Counted from the stretch's first letter, positions 1-10,416 are shown. The stretch: DNA of 34,545 bases from Chara braunii (GCA_003427395.1 BFEA01000211.1:72259-106803), one strand, 5' to 3'. Numbers and translations are program-made. The notes: generated by a model from the sequence alone, not told the origin.

Positions 1-370
1 GGCCTTGAGGTATTATCATGGGACTAACCAGCCCAGGTAAATTCAATCTTGTGTCTAATCTGACAACGGTGGCCTTTTCAGCCCAGGGTGGCCTGATAGC
101 CTTCAGGGATCCCCCACTGGGGGGCACCGGCCAGGGGACAGCCGGTATGAGCATCATCTGAGTGGCCAGTAGCTGTGCCTCCCTGAGTACGCCTCCCCCT
201 ATGAACATCAGCAGAGACTGCTTTTTAATGCCAATTGGGGGGACCAACGGCATATCTCTAGGTGGCGGGCGCCAAGCTTGCCCAGGAAGGTACATGAGGC
301 CAATGGGGATTGAACCCAAGACCTCCTGAATGCCACTTTTGAGCCTTACCAACTGAGCTAGGCCGCTGGA
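1..370 (-). mobile_element. tRNA-derived SINE, copy A (3' end cut by window edge)
   Basis: Read on the minus strand, the element starts near 370 with a tRNA-like head: an A-box-like TAGCTCAGTTGG (complement of 349-360) and a B-box-like GGTTCAATCCC (complement of 306-316), about 32 bases apart. The body runs left to the window edge. Its body (about 32-230) matches 32530-32815, and its tail (1-60) matches 6961-7020, so this is a dispersed family. Pol III transcription from internal A and B boxes is known for such SINEs; the family assignment is by pattern only. No anticodon arm or cloverleaf is preserved well enough to call a tRNA gene. Confidence 0.7.
306..360 (-). promoter_or_regulatory. Internal pol III promoter boxes of SINE copy A
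   Basis: The complement of 349-360 is TAGCTCAGTTGG, an exact fit to the eukaryotic A-box pattern TRGCNNAGYNGG. The complement of 306-316 is GGTTCAATCCC, close to the B-box pattern GGTTCGANTCC. Order and spacing are those of a tRNA-type pol III promoter reading to the left. Confidence 0.65.
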
Positions 371-384
371 TTCGAATCTATCAC

Positions 385-714
385 TCTTCCCCTTCCCCCC
401 CCCCCCAAAAAAAAAAAAGAAAAAGAATCTATCACTCTAATTAAGCCCTGTTGTTTTTCCTGAGCCGACAGTACTGAGCGTAACAGTTTCGGAGAGGGGG
501 ACAACCATATGCTTGGGTAGTGCACCAGTAAACTCTCTTCTGGCAGGTGAAAAAAAACCGCCTTTCTTGTCCCAATATGGTCCCATGATGCAGTCGCATG
601 GGGAAAGGAAAAAAAAAAAAAAAAATCCCCTGATGCAGGGGCTTGTATGTACCCATGTGGTCTTTTTTTTCACAATTGTTCCTGAAAGGAGATGAGACCT
701 GAGAATCACCAGAG

Positions 715-720
<6 letters not shown>
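385..720. other. Low-complexity spacer
   Basis: A C-run followed by an A-run (about 391-419), an A-run near 609-625 and a T-run near 661-670 lie in otherwise unremarkable sequence. The open frames here are driven by homopolymers (poly-Lys or poly-Phe) and I do not regard them as genes. Confidence 0.5.
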
Positions 721-753
<33 letters not shown>

Positions 754-812
754 AGAGGCTCCGTCTATTGGTGGGGAGCAGCACCTGCTGGAAACCGGGT
801 CCAGCGTCCCAT
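720..812 (-). mobile_element. Retroelement 3' tail with poly(A), minus strand
   Basis: About 30 T (720-749) is the complement of a poly(A) tail. Read on the minus strand, the sequence before the tail (812 down to 750) matches 27282-27342 and 23321-23376 closely, including GCTGGA, a 7-base loop and TCCAGC (800-805, 793-799 and 787-792 on the plus strand). It therefore belongs to the same 3' end family as the large LINE. The 5' extent is not visible. Confidence 0.7.
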
Positions 813-2052
813 TTACAAGGAATTCAGGACATTCAGAAGTCTCTTTCCCCATCATTCCCTCCCCTCCCAGCGTCCTCCCTGCGCTCTATAGAGACCCCTG
901 CACATGAGTCATGGTATGTACCAGGGCGACCCATGGGTGCTGCTGGCAAGCTGCTGCTGAGCGTTGCTTGCGCTGGTTCACAAGGGGTCTGCAGCTCAGT
1001 TTCAGCCAACTGGGCCGAATAATCCTGGGGGCCCCTGGTAGGCACAATCACCAACGATTCAGACCCCCCCCAGGGATTGGGTCGAAAACGCAGCAGCTGT
1101 ACGATCTTGCCTCGAGTGCAGCGGTCGGTGGTTCCAATTTCCAACCATGATCCCCTTGTGGTCCCTTTTGCACCCCTGGTGGTTGCCATGCTGGGGGGGG
1201 GGGGGGTGCTCTGCTCTTCTCAGTTGTATTTTTTTCTGTTGGCCACACAATCCATGTGCGTGCCACAGTAACTGTTTTCTTTCCTTCCATATGCGGCGGT
1301 GGCACGGGTCATTTTTCTCTCGGGATGGACTGGGCCACTGACACCTCCAAGGCTTAGCTCGTAGAATACGTTTCCCGCTTTGCTGCGTAGGGGAAGTGCT
1401 GAATCAATAGGTTCTTTCCATCAGAACTTGGCCCAGCTATTGTTGCCGACCCTAAAAACGCTCTGTGCGCCAAAAAAAAAAGAACAGACGCAGGCCTCCT
1501 TTTGGCTGGCGCCGCCAGCCATTTTGGTCCAGGACCCGACCACAGAGAGATGCGGCAGTATATGAGCCACGTATTTGGTTTTCAAGCGGGGAAACATACA
1601 GCTGGTTTAACTTGGCCTTGTAATTTATGCCTTCACCATATTGAGCTTGTCTTTTCCAACTCAGAAAACCCCACATCAGCCTTGGGTTGGGAGGGGCGGC
1701 GAAGGGTTGGGAGGGGACGGGGCATGGAGCTCTCGAGAACGATCTGAGGCCTAGACTGTGAAGGTGGTGGCGGGTAGTCAGTCAGTGACACGGTACGAGC
1801 TAGTGTATGTGCGGGGAGTGGGTCAGTGTGGTGAGGAAGGTCAGCGCTCGATGTGTGCGTACGCTTAGGCATTGTTGATGACATCAACTGCCCTCTCTCG
1901 TTACCCCTGTATCACATTCAGTCAGGGCAGGGGCGAACTCAGGTGGTGGCCTATGAGTGAGAGCGTGTGCCCTCGAGACGGAACACATGTGGTTCGTGCA
2001 AGGGAGGCTTGCATGTACACTACAGTTGACGTTACTTGCCTTATGATGAGCT
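813..2052. other. No recognisable gene; G-rich blocks
   Basis: I see no coding region that I can support. A G-run of about 15 lies near 1191-1205. At 1684-1720 a G-tract unit (GGGTTGGGAGGGG) is repeated twice in tandem. Short open frames on both strands have no recognisable motifs. Confidence 0.45.
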
Positions 2053-2301
2053 ATGAACAGCGTCGCCTACTTCTTGGTGAAACCAACACACAACAACAGA
2101 GTGTCCGAAAAGCTCAAGGCAGTTACAAATGAAGATGAAGTTGAAATGAAGGATGGGATTGCAAGTTCACAAGTACCTCAGAAGTCAGATCACGTCTGTA
2201 AGTTGGGATTGACTGTTGACGTCAACGGCCTTGTTTCTCTGTCTCCGCCAGCTATCCTATGTACTTCACGCAACGAGGAAGAACGAAGTGTGGACAGGTA
2301 G
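2053..2301 (+). CDS. Small hypothetical ORF, 82 aa
   Basis: An ATG-initiated open frame of 82 codons with ordinary amino-acid composition: a charged centre (NEDEVEMKDG) and a C-terminal EEERSVDR. No signal peptide, membrane segment or known motif is apparent. It lies among other short coding-like traces on the plus strand (about 3080-3340 and 4950-6460), so it may be a scrap of a decayed gene rather than an active one. Function unknown; a chance ORF is quite possible. Confidence 0.2.
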   Translation: MNSVAYFLVKPTHNNRVSEKLKAVTNEDEVEMKDGIASSQVPQKSDHVCKLGLTVDVNGLVSLSPPAILCTSRNEEERSVDR

Positions 2302-3600
2302 AATGCGGCACTGGCACACATGATGAGTCCCTTATGTCAAGCTCCTTAGGAGAAGCATGCTTCGAACTCGCCGGTTTCTTATGTTTGATGTCGCTAGCAT
2401 CTTGATCCGATCTAAATCGCCACTACCGCTAACTTCCTCCTTGTTAAAGTGAAGTGTAAATGAACAATCAAGCGGGGTTTAGCAGTCTGAAATTGGATGT
2501 TGTTACACGAGATATGAAATTTTAGCCTTGAGAGTTAGACATTACTAAGGAAAACGAGAGCGAACCTCTCATGGGAGCTCTACGTAAAGATATCTTGTTG
2601 ACACCACCTGTTTCCATATGGTATGTATCACTTTCCCTAGTTGAAGTGACGAGGTTGAGAGTCAAAACGCTGAACAGAGTATTAGTGGCCTGCACAGGCC
2701 GTTGAAGCCAGGCGGTTACAAAACGTTCTCTCGAGAGTTTTACGCGTGAGTCCTTGATTGATATCAACAGTGCTCTTCATTCTCTTACTGCGTGTATTGT
2801 GAGGAAAGCAGTCGCTGCCTATAATGAGAACTATCGGTATGCATGAGAGGGACATGCCAGATTCACGTTGTAAGCCATAGGTCCGTGAGAATGTGACCAT
2901 CAGCGATTCACCCGACAACGACTACCCAAGCTGTCTGCGGTTGTTTTCGCCTTAGACTCCGGTAAGAGTGTATGTTAGTTCGTTCAGTGCTATCCTGATC
3001 CAACACGGTCAGTTTGGAGACGTGGCAAGTGTGATCATGATCTGTCTGAAGGTGTGTTATAGTAATTGAAAAACTGGAAGGCTATTTCGTCAGGCAAAAA
3101 TGAGCGCAATTGCAAAGGTTGGTTCCCTTTGTACTCTTTTGGATGCCGTTTGACAATCAAGCAATCTTTGAGGGATCTGTACATAATGGCAAGGTTGCAT
3201 TTGTGAACCTTTGACTTAATCGTTTAGAGCTCTATAAAAATACAAGTTATTGATATTGCATGTGGAGGAAAAGAAAAACAGGTGATCAAGAAGACCGCAC
3301 GAGCTGGCCTTGGGAACAAGCCCAGTTCGAGTGCGATTCTTTAACCCTAGTTACTTTCTATTGTTGTCGTTGATGAGCGAAAGCCAGTCTGTGATGCGAA
3401 GGATGGCTTACCTGTTGGCGAAGTACTTACTTGATGGTGATTGAAAGAAACGAGATGAGTTTTCTGTATATTGATGTCAAGCTTCGAGTCTACATGAGGA
3501 GAGATTAGTAGCACAATTAAAACAACGAGTTTAATTAGTCAGAGTTATTGAACTTCTCGTATGTATGCTTGATCAGGACTAGTCTAACAATGAGAATTTG
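2302..3600. other. No intact gene; faint coding traces near 3080-3340
   Basis: Plus-strand frames around 3080-3210 and 3245-3340 give short stretches of plausible protein (for example FDNQAIFEGSVHNGKVAFVN and VIDIACGGKEKQVIKKTAR) broken by stops. Nothing is long enough to name. The rest shows no repeat or gene that I can identify. Confidence 0.3.
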
Positions 3601-3603
<3 letters not shown>

Positions 3604-3632
<29 letters not shown>

Positions 3633-3720
3633 GTTGTTGTTGTTGTTGTTGAAATAAGGCCCTTGCGCAAGACCTCTATCCTGGTGGTGGTAGGAGAACC
3701 ACCGGGATTTGGCCTTGCTT
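3604..3720 (-). mobile_element. Retroelement 3' end, minus strand, with (CAA)n and poly(A)
   Basis: A run of about 29 T (3604-3632) is followed by six to seven TTG units and then AAATAAGGCCC. Read on the minus strand this is a body ending in (CAA)n plus poly(A). The pre-tail sequence GGGCCTTATTT resembles the one before the T-run at 24711 (GGCCCTTTAAATA), which suggests a shared family. A hairpin-like CCTGGTGGT/ACCACCGGG lies in the body (about 3681-3708). Confidence 0.5.
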
Positions 3721-4949
3721 TTGCAGTTCTCGATATTTCACAAGATTAATTTTCAGCAAAATTTAGTAAAAGCCCCATGGCCTGGGAATGATTGCTAATC
3801 TGTTATTTGCAATAGGCAGAACCTCTGAAGTATCCATCAATGCTCTGATTATTGAATGTTTATCCTCAAAAATTATGACTAAACCTTAGGAACGCTCCTC
3901 CCCCTTGAGAGAGGATTCTGAAGATGTTTACCAAAATATGGGAATCACGGATTCGTCTCTGTTTTGGTCAGCCCCCAAATGGGCATGGGCAGCGTTCAAT
4001 CGCTTCGTGTAGCATTCAAACAAAACCTTGAGCGATACTGCTTTGTACATGAGTAAAAGCTACACACGTTTATTCCCCGTGCTGTATATGAACAAAAGCG
4101 ACATGTCGCAGTGATTACTGCATCATTACGGATAGGGGTTGTAAAAATAGAGGTCGGTAGTAACCGCTGCAGTATTCTAGTGGAGGGAGACGTGTACTAT
4201 ACCTTAATTATGAGCGAACCGAGGTAACGACCAACGATACACGACACATATCTTACAAGGTGAGAGCGGTATTCTACATAGTTTTTCAACTGGAGTTACC
4301 ACAAGTTACTGTTTGTAGTATTCGAAATGGGGCATTCATCTAATCAACAAATGAAGTCCTGATCAGCGAGCGGTACCCAGAGTTATAAACAAGCAGAGGC
4401 CGTATTTAGTGACATTTTGCGTTGAATGTATGTGCAAGAAACTTGACCTGAAATCCTCTGTTTTACAATCAAGTATAGTCTATGATTAGTTGTAACCAGT
4501 GCAGCATACAGACAAGGATGGTGTTCAACATCATCCTTGCACATCTTTTGAGTGAGCTCGCTATCAATAATACCCTGCATACTAACTAAACATGTCTTGA
4601 AAACAACAGTGCTTTGCGTATTGCCCGAAAGCTAACTACTTCTCATATTTGTATCAACTTTATTTTAAACCACTTTGTCTACTCTTCTGAGATGGGTTAA
4701 TGGCATAAGCTGGGATTGAGGGTTTCTGTAGCAAGCGGTCTGCTAAGAAAATAGCAGTGGATGAATCGTAGTTCGACTCTGAGTCAACTACTTTTGTTTG
4801 CCGCTTACCTTAGCAACAAACTGTTGCTAAGTGCTTTGACTACAAACCAATCACTATGAATCCTTTGCTGTTAATATTAATAGTTTGTCATTGGCGGCAA
4901 GTTTAAATGCCCTTGACTAATAAAGACTTCCTTACATACTCCCTAATCT
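3721..4949. other. No recognisable feature apart from a short hairpin
   Basis: No supported ORF. A perfect 10-bp stem with a 3-base loop lies at 4809-4831 (CTTAGCAACA / TGTTGCTAAG). The sequence is AT-leaning and looks like old neutral DNA. Confidence 0.35.
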
Positions 4950-6460
4950 CTCATCCAAGGGTTATCGCAAAGGCCCTGGGGTCATTTGCAGAGAAAACAA
5001 GGAAATCATGGGAAGCAAGGACACTTTGGTAATCCACAGTACTCTCTATCGGGATAAGGTGGAAGGTTGGGAGGAGAAAGCCGTTGAAAACATCCAGTGC
5101 CACATAAGACCAATGAGAGAGCAAGCACTAGAATTCGTGAAGGACCAGAAGTTCGTCAAGTATATCTTTTATTTCTATTGATCAGGCGAGAAACTGCACA
5201 AAACACTTTCATTCATTGAGGTTGTTGACCGAGTAAGGAGGATCGTCAATAGTCAGTGATGAACCTACTCTGGAAATCATCTCTTAGGTCCACTCTGATC
5301 ATCTCATTTCAAGTGATCGACTAAGAAAAAATCAAAGTACAGTTGATAACATATAACCTTGCTTGGTAGCACAAGGGTTGTTTAAATTCTCAGTTGAAGG
5401 AAGAGAAAAAAATAAGAAAGAAAAACTTCTTATGGGTAACATGCAAGACAACGAAAGAGATCAGACAAGTGGGAAGATACTGAGATAGACTACATTGCAA
5501 CATTCAAAAATCAAATGAGAGAGAAAACACTTAGCATTGTCAAGAGACAATCCATAATCGAGTAGACAGTGTCACAATGTATTATCAGAATGAGAGTGGT
5601 GAAATGATCAGCACAACCACATCATTCGAGACAGTCAAGCAAACAAGAGATATTATAAAAAAACAGGAGTAATTGTCATTCATATGAGTACAGTTCGATC
5701 ATTTTCAGTCGATGGGTCAATCTTGACCTGCCTCAACAGTATTGCTTTCAAGGATGCTTTCCAATACGATATGTCAGTGCAGTTGGGTTCAGACAAGAAA
5801 ATTTGTCAATCTTTGCTGTCCTCGTTGAGTTCGCAGAGGGAACTATCCAAGATCTAAGGATCTATGTGAAAAAAAGAAAAGAGACTTGTGAACACTTTGA
5901 CTCTGTTTGGGTTACAACAGCCAGGTATGTTGAAAAGAGAGCACGAGTGCTTTAGGAGGGTGCAAAGATGATTCATAACTTTGGTCTCAAGCTATACTTT
6001 GACTACCCTATGTCTCCGGTTTCTTTTTACCTTATCGATGGTTCTTACTAAGGTGAAGTGGTTGACCTGACCAAGAGGTATGTCTCGCCGGCAGAGATTG
6101 ACTATGAGGCATTGACCGAACCTTCAAAGTTTCGACATCTCAGGCGAGGGATCTTCTCAAGGTCATATCTCCCTACCCTTTCAAATCTTTGGCCTCGAAT
6201 GGACCTACCCGGAACTTTTTGGTTTTAGATGACTCTACATTTCTAGACCCAAATCTTGGGAAGTACATAAACGTGGCTCAAGACGCTCGAGAAACACAGT
6301 TAAAAGAGAGATTAAGGATGAAATTTGAGAGGGAGAGGGAGGACTTAAGACGAGTGCAGGCCATGCCTTTTCACTTGTACCTTCTGGGATTATTACGAGT
6401 TCTCACCTTGAAGTTCCCTCATTCATCTTGTTTTTGTCTTGAGTTAAGTCAATCTTGATT
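4950..6460 (+). pseudogene. Decayed plus-strand coding region of unknown family
   Basis: Long parts of one plus-strand frame (codons starting at positions 3n+1) translate to protein-like sequence: about 4981-5272 (includes VENIQCHIRPMREQALEFVK) and about 5701-6230 (includes IRYVSAVGFRQENLSIFAV, FDSVWVTTARYVEKRARV, GEVVDLTKRYVSPAEIDY). Scattered TGA, TAG and TAA codons break it, and neighbouring frames carry other coding-like pieces (5560-5640, 6189-6360). The last open piece, to 6458, begins at a TTG rather than an ATG and contains a charged, probably helical stretch. I do not recognise the family. It could be an old gene, a transposon protein or a captured foreign gene. Confidence 0.35.
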
Positions 6461-6960
6461 TTGTTTCATTGATATTGCCAGATGTTATGCGCTTTGCTGA
6501 TCTTGTCATGGTTCTCAAAATTCATAAAATCCATTTATCATGACGTGCTATACATTTTATCTTAATCTATTGGTTACATAATCGCATTTGTTGTTTAGAA
6601 TCATAATCAAAGATTCCTAAGACCAGGGACCGGTGTAGACCGCAATTGAAAAGTCTCACTCGAAGTCAGACGCACGCAACAGGAAGGAATTTGCATTTAT
6701 TTATTTATTCATTTATTGCAAATTTTCAGCAAAATCATGCACGACAGCGTGTTGTCTTTCTGATCGTCGAGAGTGGTCTGATTCGAAAAAGTGCGACAAC
6801 GGGTCATAAGAATGTTTCCAGAAAAATAGTGTCGCTAAGGTGCGTTGGGAGTATTACCGTGGGGAAGGGTAGGGAAGGTGGCAAATCCTGTCAAGACAAC
6901 CATCGACTGTTGTTGCCAGCGACTACCGTGGGTCTAACCCTTTTTTTCCCCCAAGGACGA
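6461..6960. other. AT-rich spacer, no gene seen
   Basis: A TTTATTTATTTATTCATTTA tract lies near 6697-6716, flanked by short TTTGCA/TGCAAA inverted repeats. The open frame at 6646-6969 has no motif and runs into the SINE at 6961, so I do not call it. Confidence 0.35.
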
Positions 6961-7140
6961 CGGCCTTGAGATATCATCATTGCATTGATCAGCCCTAGGT
7001 AATTCATAATTGTAGTATATCAGTCACCTGCTTCCAATGGAGTTCGAACCCAGGTCTGTATTTCAACACTGCAGGGGGGGTACCAACTGAGTTATTTCAA
7101 CACTGCAGGGGGGGTACCAACTGAGTGAGGCCAGTTGGTG
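6961..7140 (-). mobile_element. tRNA-derived SINE, copy C, with duplicated A-box region
   Basis: On the minus strand the head carries a B-box-like GGTTCGAACTC (complement of 7040-7050) and A-box-like TCACTCAGTTGG (complement of 7117-7128). A perfect 34-bp tandem duplication (7059-7092 and 7093-7126) repeats the segment between the boxes together with most of the A box. The left end (6961-7020) matches the left end of copy A at 1-60. The element is short relative to copies A and B, so most of the central body is missing. Confidence 0.65.
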
Positions 7141-7576
7141 GGTCTAGTCCGTGACCTCTACAACAGCCTGAGCTTTAAAAAAGACAAAATACACAAAAAG
7201 GAATGGCAAGGGTGCCACATCTTTCACACTCCACTGGCCAAGCACAATCCAATGTCAACAAACTGACGCGCCCACCTTTTTTTTTTTTTTTTTTTTTTGA
7301 AAAACCGACCGACGCTGCCCACCATCTTGGAAAAACTTCTCTTTGGAAAAAAAAAATGTCAGGGAGGGCACTTTCCCCGACACTCTCTAACAAAGAGAAA
7401 TGCTTGCAGGTGCCAGACCAGTTTTGGGCACCACATCCTTTCACAGCCCAGGAGCCATGTCCCACTTGTCGAGGTTTAGTTCTGGTTTGGAGTAGACATG
7501 GCTCCTCCTGCCATTCGATCTAAAAATCTCACGGCCACAGTGTGACCACTTTGAAAGATACACAACGCATAAACTA
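7141..7576. other. Spacer with T-run and a 57-bp hairpin
   Basis: A T-run (about 7279-7298) suggests another reverse-oriented A-tail. At 7450-7506 a perfect 12-bp inverted repeat (AGGAGCCATGTC / GACATGGCTCCT) brackets a GTCCCACTTG core like the foldbacks further right. The overlapping ORFs here contain homopolymer runs and no motifs. Confidence 0.4.
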
Positions 7577-7577
7577 A

Positions 7578-7646
7578 ACCCCCGGGGTCAAGTCCCACTA
7601 GACGTGGTTTTGTTTTGGTTTTGGTTTAGTGCGACAACCCAGATGT
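7578..7646 (+). repeat. Small dispersed element, copy 1 (GGGTC...GTCCCACT)
   Basis: About 67 bp matching the minus strand of 29733-29798 at clear similarity: the CCCGGGGTC start, GTCCCACT, the GGTTTTGTTTTGG centre and the GTGCGACARCCCAGATGTA end. The ends are weakly inverted (GGGTCAAGTCCCACT versus AGTGCGACAACCC), so a tiny MITE is likely. Confidence 0.5.
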
Positions 7647-7906
7647 AAAAGAAAAATGAGTTAGCTGCTTACCTGAGGCTGTTGGATCATGGGTTGCCTG
7701 AATAGATAGGCTTTATCTATGATGAAAGGGGGGGAAAAAAGAAAAGAATACTACGGGGCTCGTTAGACACTCCTCGGGCGCGTAAATCCCCTGAGGAAAA
7801 TCTTGCTCTACCTATCCTTAGGGATGAAAACGAAAAAAAAATGTGAAAACATTTCCTTGGGGAATCCTTGGGGCGTCCTCGGGCTACAGCCATTTGGTGG
7901 CATTCC

Positions 7907-7932
7907 CCAAGGGACCTCCGGAGGTCCCTTGG
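7907..7932. repeat. 26-bp perfect palindrome
   Basis: CCAAGGGACCTCC followed by its exact reverse complement, with no loop. It is subterminal in the 7755-10388 element, among several CCTTGG repeats, and may be part of a transposase-binding array. Confidence 0.6.
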
Positions 7933-8740
7933 AGGTCAAGGATCCGCGATAATAGGAGTGGGGAGGGCACCTGTCGTCAACAAGAAATTTTCATCGGTTG
8001 GTCCATTGGAGTTCCAACCGGGCAGCGCACGGACATCTTGGGTCTTCAACGTTCGACTTCCAGGAACCTTACACCAATAGTAACCGTTGGTGGCCGGCCG
8101 GCCCCCGCGGACGTCGTTGACCAATGTTCTCCCTCGCAGTGCATGCCACCAAACGGAAAGGGGCCGAACGGTCGGCGAATTTGAATACTTCAGCCGACCC
8201 CCCTTGCTCTGATTGCCCACTGTATTCCGCCACGAAAAACGTTACAAGGCGTTTGTCCCATGCTGCGGTTTATCGTTTGCAGCCCTCTTCGTCGTCGTTT
8301 GTTAGAGGTGTACTGTTGTCGTCTAGCTACTGCCCTTCCCCACTTGCCTTTCATGGCCGCCATTTTTCGAAGGCTGCCATTGTTGCTCCTGGTCATCCTT
8401 TTGCTTGTCCTTGTCGTCTTCTTCCACGTCTGCATCCTTGGCAGGGTGCCTGGACGTACACATAAGAGGCGGTCTGCGAAGAAGGATGTCAGCATGGACG
8501 GGCGGCAGGCGAAGAGCAGGTATTCAATGGACCACTCCAGAAGCCACCGCGCAGGCCACAGCCCGGTTCGCAGTGCAACGGCGTACGACCCGTTAGAGTG
8601 CGTGTGTCATATATTGTCCTCTACCGTCTTCTCCCTTCATCGTCGTCGTTCGATGGACCTTCACTATCGTCGTAGAGTTAACGACCCTGTCGTACGTGTT
8701 GTTGATATCCGACCTCTATTGAAGGTTGTCACTGCTGCAC

Positions 8741-9310
8741 CTAGTCACAATTTCGCTTATCGTGGTCCTCCCGTTCCACGTGTGCTTTCTCTATCGTTGA
8801 TGGCCGACCTCTATCGAAGGCCTCCAGCAAAGAAGACGAGGGATCGACACCGACTGCAGTTGGCATCGCCATCGGTAGCACATCCTGCGGGCGTTCGTCC
8901 ACGCTGGATGCAATCGCCATTGCCCGAAAGGCAAGTGGCGACATGCGCAGCTTCTTCCAGAAGTACTCCTCCATCGCATCATCGCATTGCCTTAGATCCT
9001 CCCACGCCCCCCCGTCCTCCTTTTTATCCACCACCTCGACATCACTCGTGGAAGAACACTGCAACCCATGGCACAACAAACCTGAAATGCAGCCTCGGTG
9101 ATGGCCACGGTATCCAGCCCTTCAACCGGTACTTGATGAAGCGTCTTCCTCCTCCGCGCGCGGATCTGTGCTCTCATTCTGCCCAATGCTCTCTCCTCCT
9201 AACAACGAAAGAGCACGGCCGTCACGGCTGCCGCCATGACCATCTTCTTGATCGTCGTCAACTTCACACGCCCTGTCGTCCCCTATCGGCACGTGTGTTG
9301 CAATGATCAT
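8741..9310 (-). pseudogene. Unrecognised ORF in the TIR element, one TGA in frame
   Basis: One minus-strand frame runs from an ATG at 9310 to a stop at 8741, interrupted only by a TGA at 9122-9124. The N-terminal part is acidic and Ser/Asp-rich (EVDDDQEDGHGG, AEEEDASSS). The C-terminal part has WEDLRQCDDAMEEYFWKKLR, then PLAFRAMAIASSVDERPQ. The acidic leader followed by a short globular part would suit an accessory DNA-binding ORF of a transposon, but I do not recognise the family. The TGA may replace a tryptophan codon, as in the LINE. The overlapping plus-strand frame 8260-9306 (348 codons) is Arg/Pro/His-rich and is more likely its shadow. Confidence 0.35.
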
Positions 9311-9680
9311 GAACCACGAAAATATAACAGCCTACCAGCTCACCACGACCACGATAACCTCAGCGCCAAGTCTCCGACAACGTTCCCCACGTGTGCTCGA
9401 CTCAAAGGCGATGACGATGGACCTTCGCGGGGCACTCACAAATTCGTGACGACGTATGAGGACTCCACTGCGCCGCAACAAATGCCCGTTTCCATCGTCG
9501 CAGATATCAACAAAAAAATTCCCATGAGAAATGAAAGTTGAAAAAACATTCCAAAAAAAAAAATCCGTCATATTTATAAATTATCATTCTAATGTTTGTC
9601 CAATTCTAAAATTTCGAATTTAATTTGATAAGTTCCCGTCTAAATATTAGTCTTCCCTTCCAACTACATCTATTTGTTCA

Positions 9681-9855
9681 AGATGGAATGAAAGTCTGAA
9701 CGAGTTTATGAAATGTTTTAATTAGACTTTCATTCTACTACAACAAATATCGTCTAATTTATATTGGATTAACCTATTTATGACTAGAAATCCTTACTTA
9801 GAATGGAAGTCCAATTAAAATATTTCATGAACTCATCCAAACTTTCATTCCATCT
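9681..9855. repeat. AT-rich foldback, 57-bp arms
   Basis: The arm 9681-9737 and the complement of 9799-9855 agree at 50 of 57 positions. All seven differences are transitions. The loop is 61 bases. The surrounding 9570-10010 is AT-rich, has repeated AGAATGGAA/TTCCATTCT words and holds no gene. Probably a MITE nested in the larger TIR element. Confidence 0.7.
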
Positions 9856-10416
9856 CTAGCATGCAGTTCAAATAAGAAGGGATACCCCATTCTTGGAAGG
9901 AAAGTTTTCAAGTAAGAGGAAAAATTTTAAAATTGGAATGACATTTTTTAAGATGGAATGAAAATTTAGAATTTAGAATGTAATTTTAATCTAGAATGAT
10001 TATTTAATTCTGGGAAATTTTTCTGTTGATGGACGCCACCTGCGTCTCCGTCGTTACGTCCAGCACCCAATTTGAAATTTGATTTTCGAACGGGGAGGTC
10101 CATTGCTTTTGTAGTTTTTTTTTTTCCAGTCGCTAATGCCGTTAAAAATTTCCCGCCTTCGGTAGCTGGACCACACCGTAGCAAGACGAACATCACCCAA
10201 TGGAGCAAGGTATTGCTCCTCCCGCGGCTGACTACAATATTATGAAAATGGCCGCCGACGGTCGAAAAGAATCATCCTTGGGAGACCACCTCAAGGATAG
10301 GTGGAATGACAGCGAGAATTTCCTTGAAAACCCCCAAGGAAACTCCCTTCGGCCCCGAGGACGCCCCTAGGAGTGTCTAGCGAGCCCCTACGACAGAGTG
10401 AATCTGACGACTGACA

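Larger units (their letters stand above)
7755..10388. mobile_element. 2.63-kb TIR element, 3-bp flanking repeat TAC
   Basis: The termini are inverted: GGGGCTCGTTAGACACTCCT at the left, GGGGCTCGCTAGACACTCCT as the complement of the right. The element is flanked by TAC at 7752-7754 and 10389-10391. Subterminal regions share CCTTGGGG-type motifs and ACCTATCCTT in inverted order (7816-7885 and 10270-10340). The opposite arm of the surrounding palindrome keeps the uninterrupted site, which confirms insertion. G-rich ends and a 3-bp duplication suit PIF/Harbinger-like elements, but no transposase domain is recognisable inside, so this is probably a non-autonomous or decayed copy. Confidence 0.75.

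Noticed and set aside
298-370. Functional tRNA gene
   Set aside because: A and B boxes fit, but the acceptor and anticodon stems do not form clearly and the sequence continues into a dispersed SINE body.
437-784. 115-codon minus-strand frame
   Set aside because: Contains three homopolymer runs (poly-Lys, poly-Phe) from A/T tracts and overlaps a retroelement tail.
8260-9306. 348-codon open frame on the plus strand
   Set aside because: Arg/His/Pro/Leu-rich with no motif, and opposite a more protein-like minus-strand frame in GC-rich DNA; best explained as a shadow.
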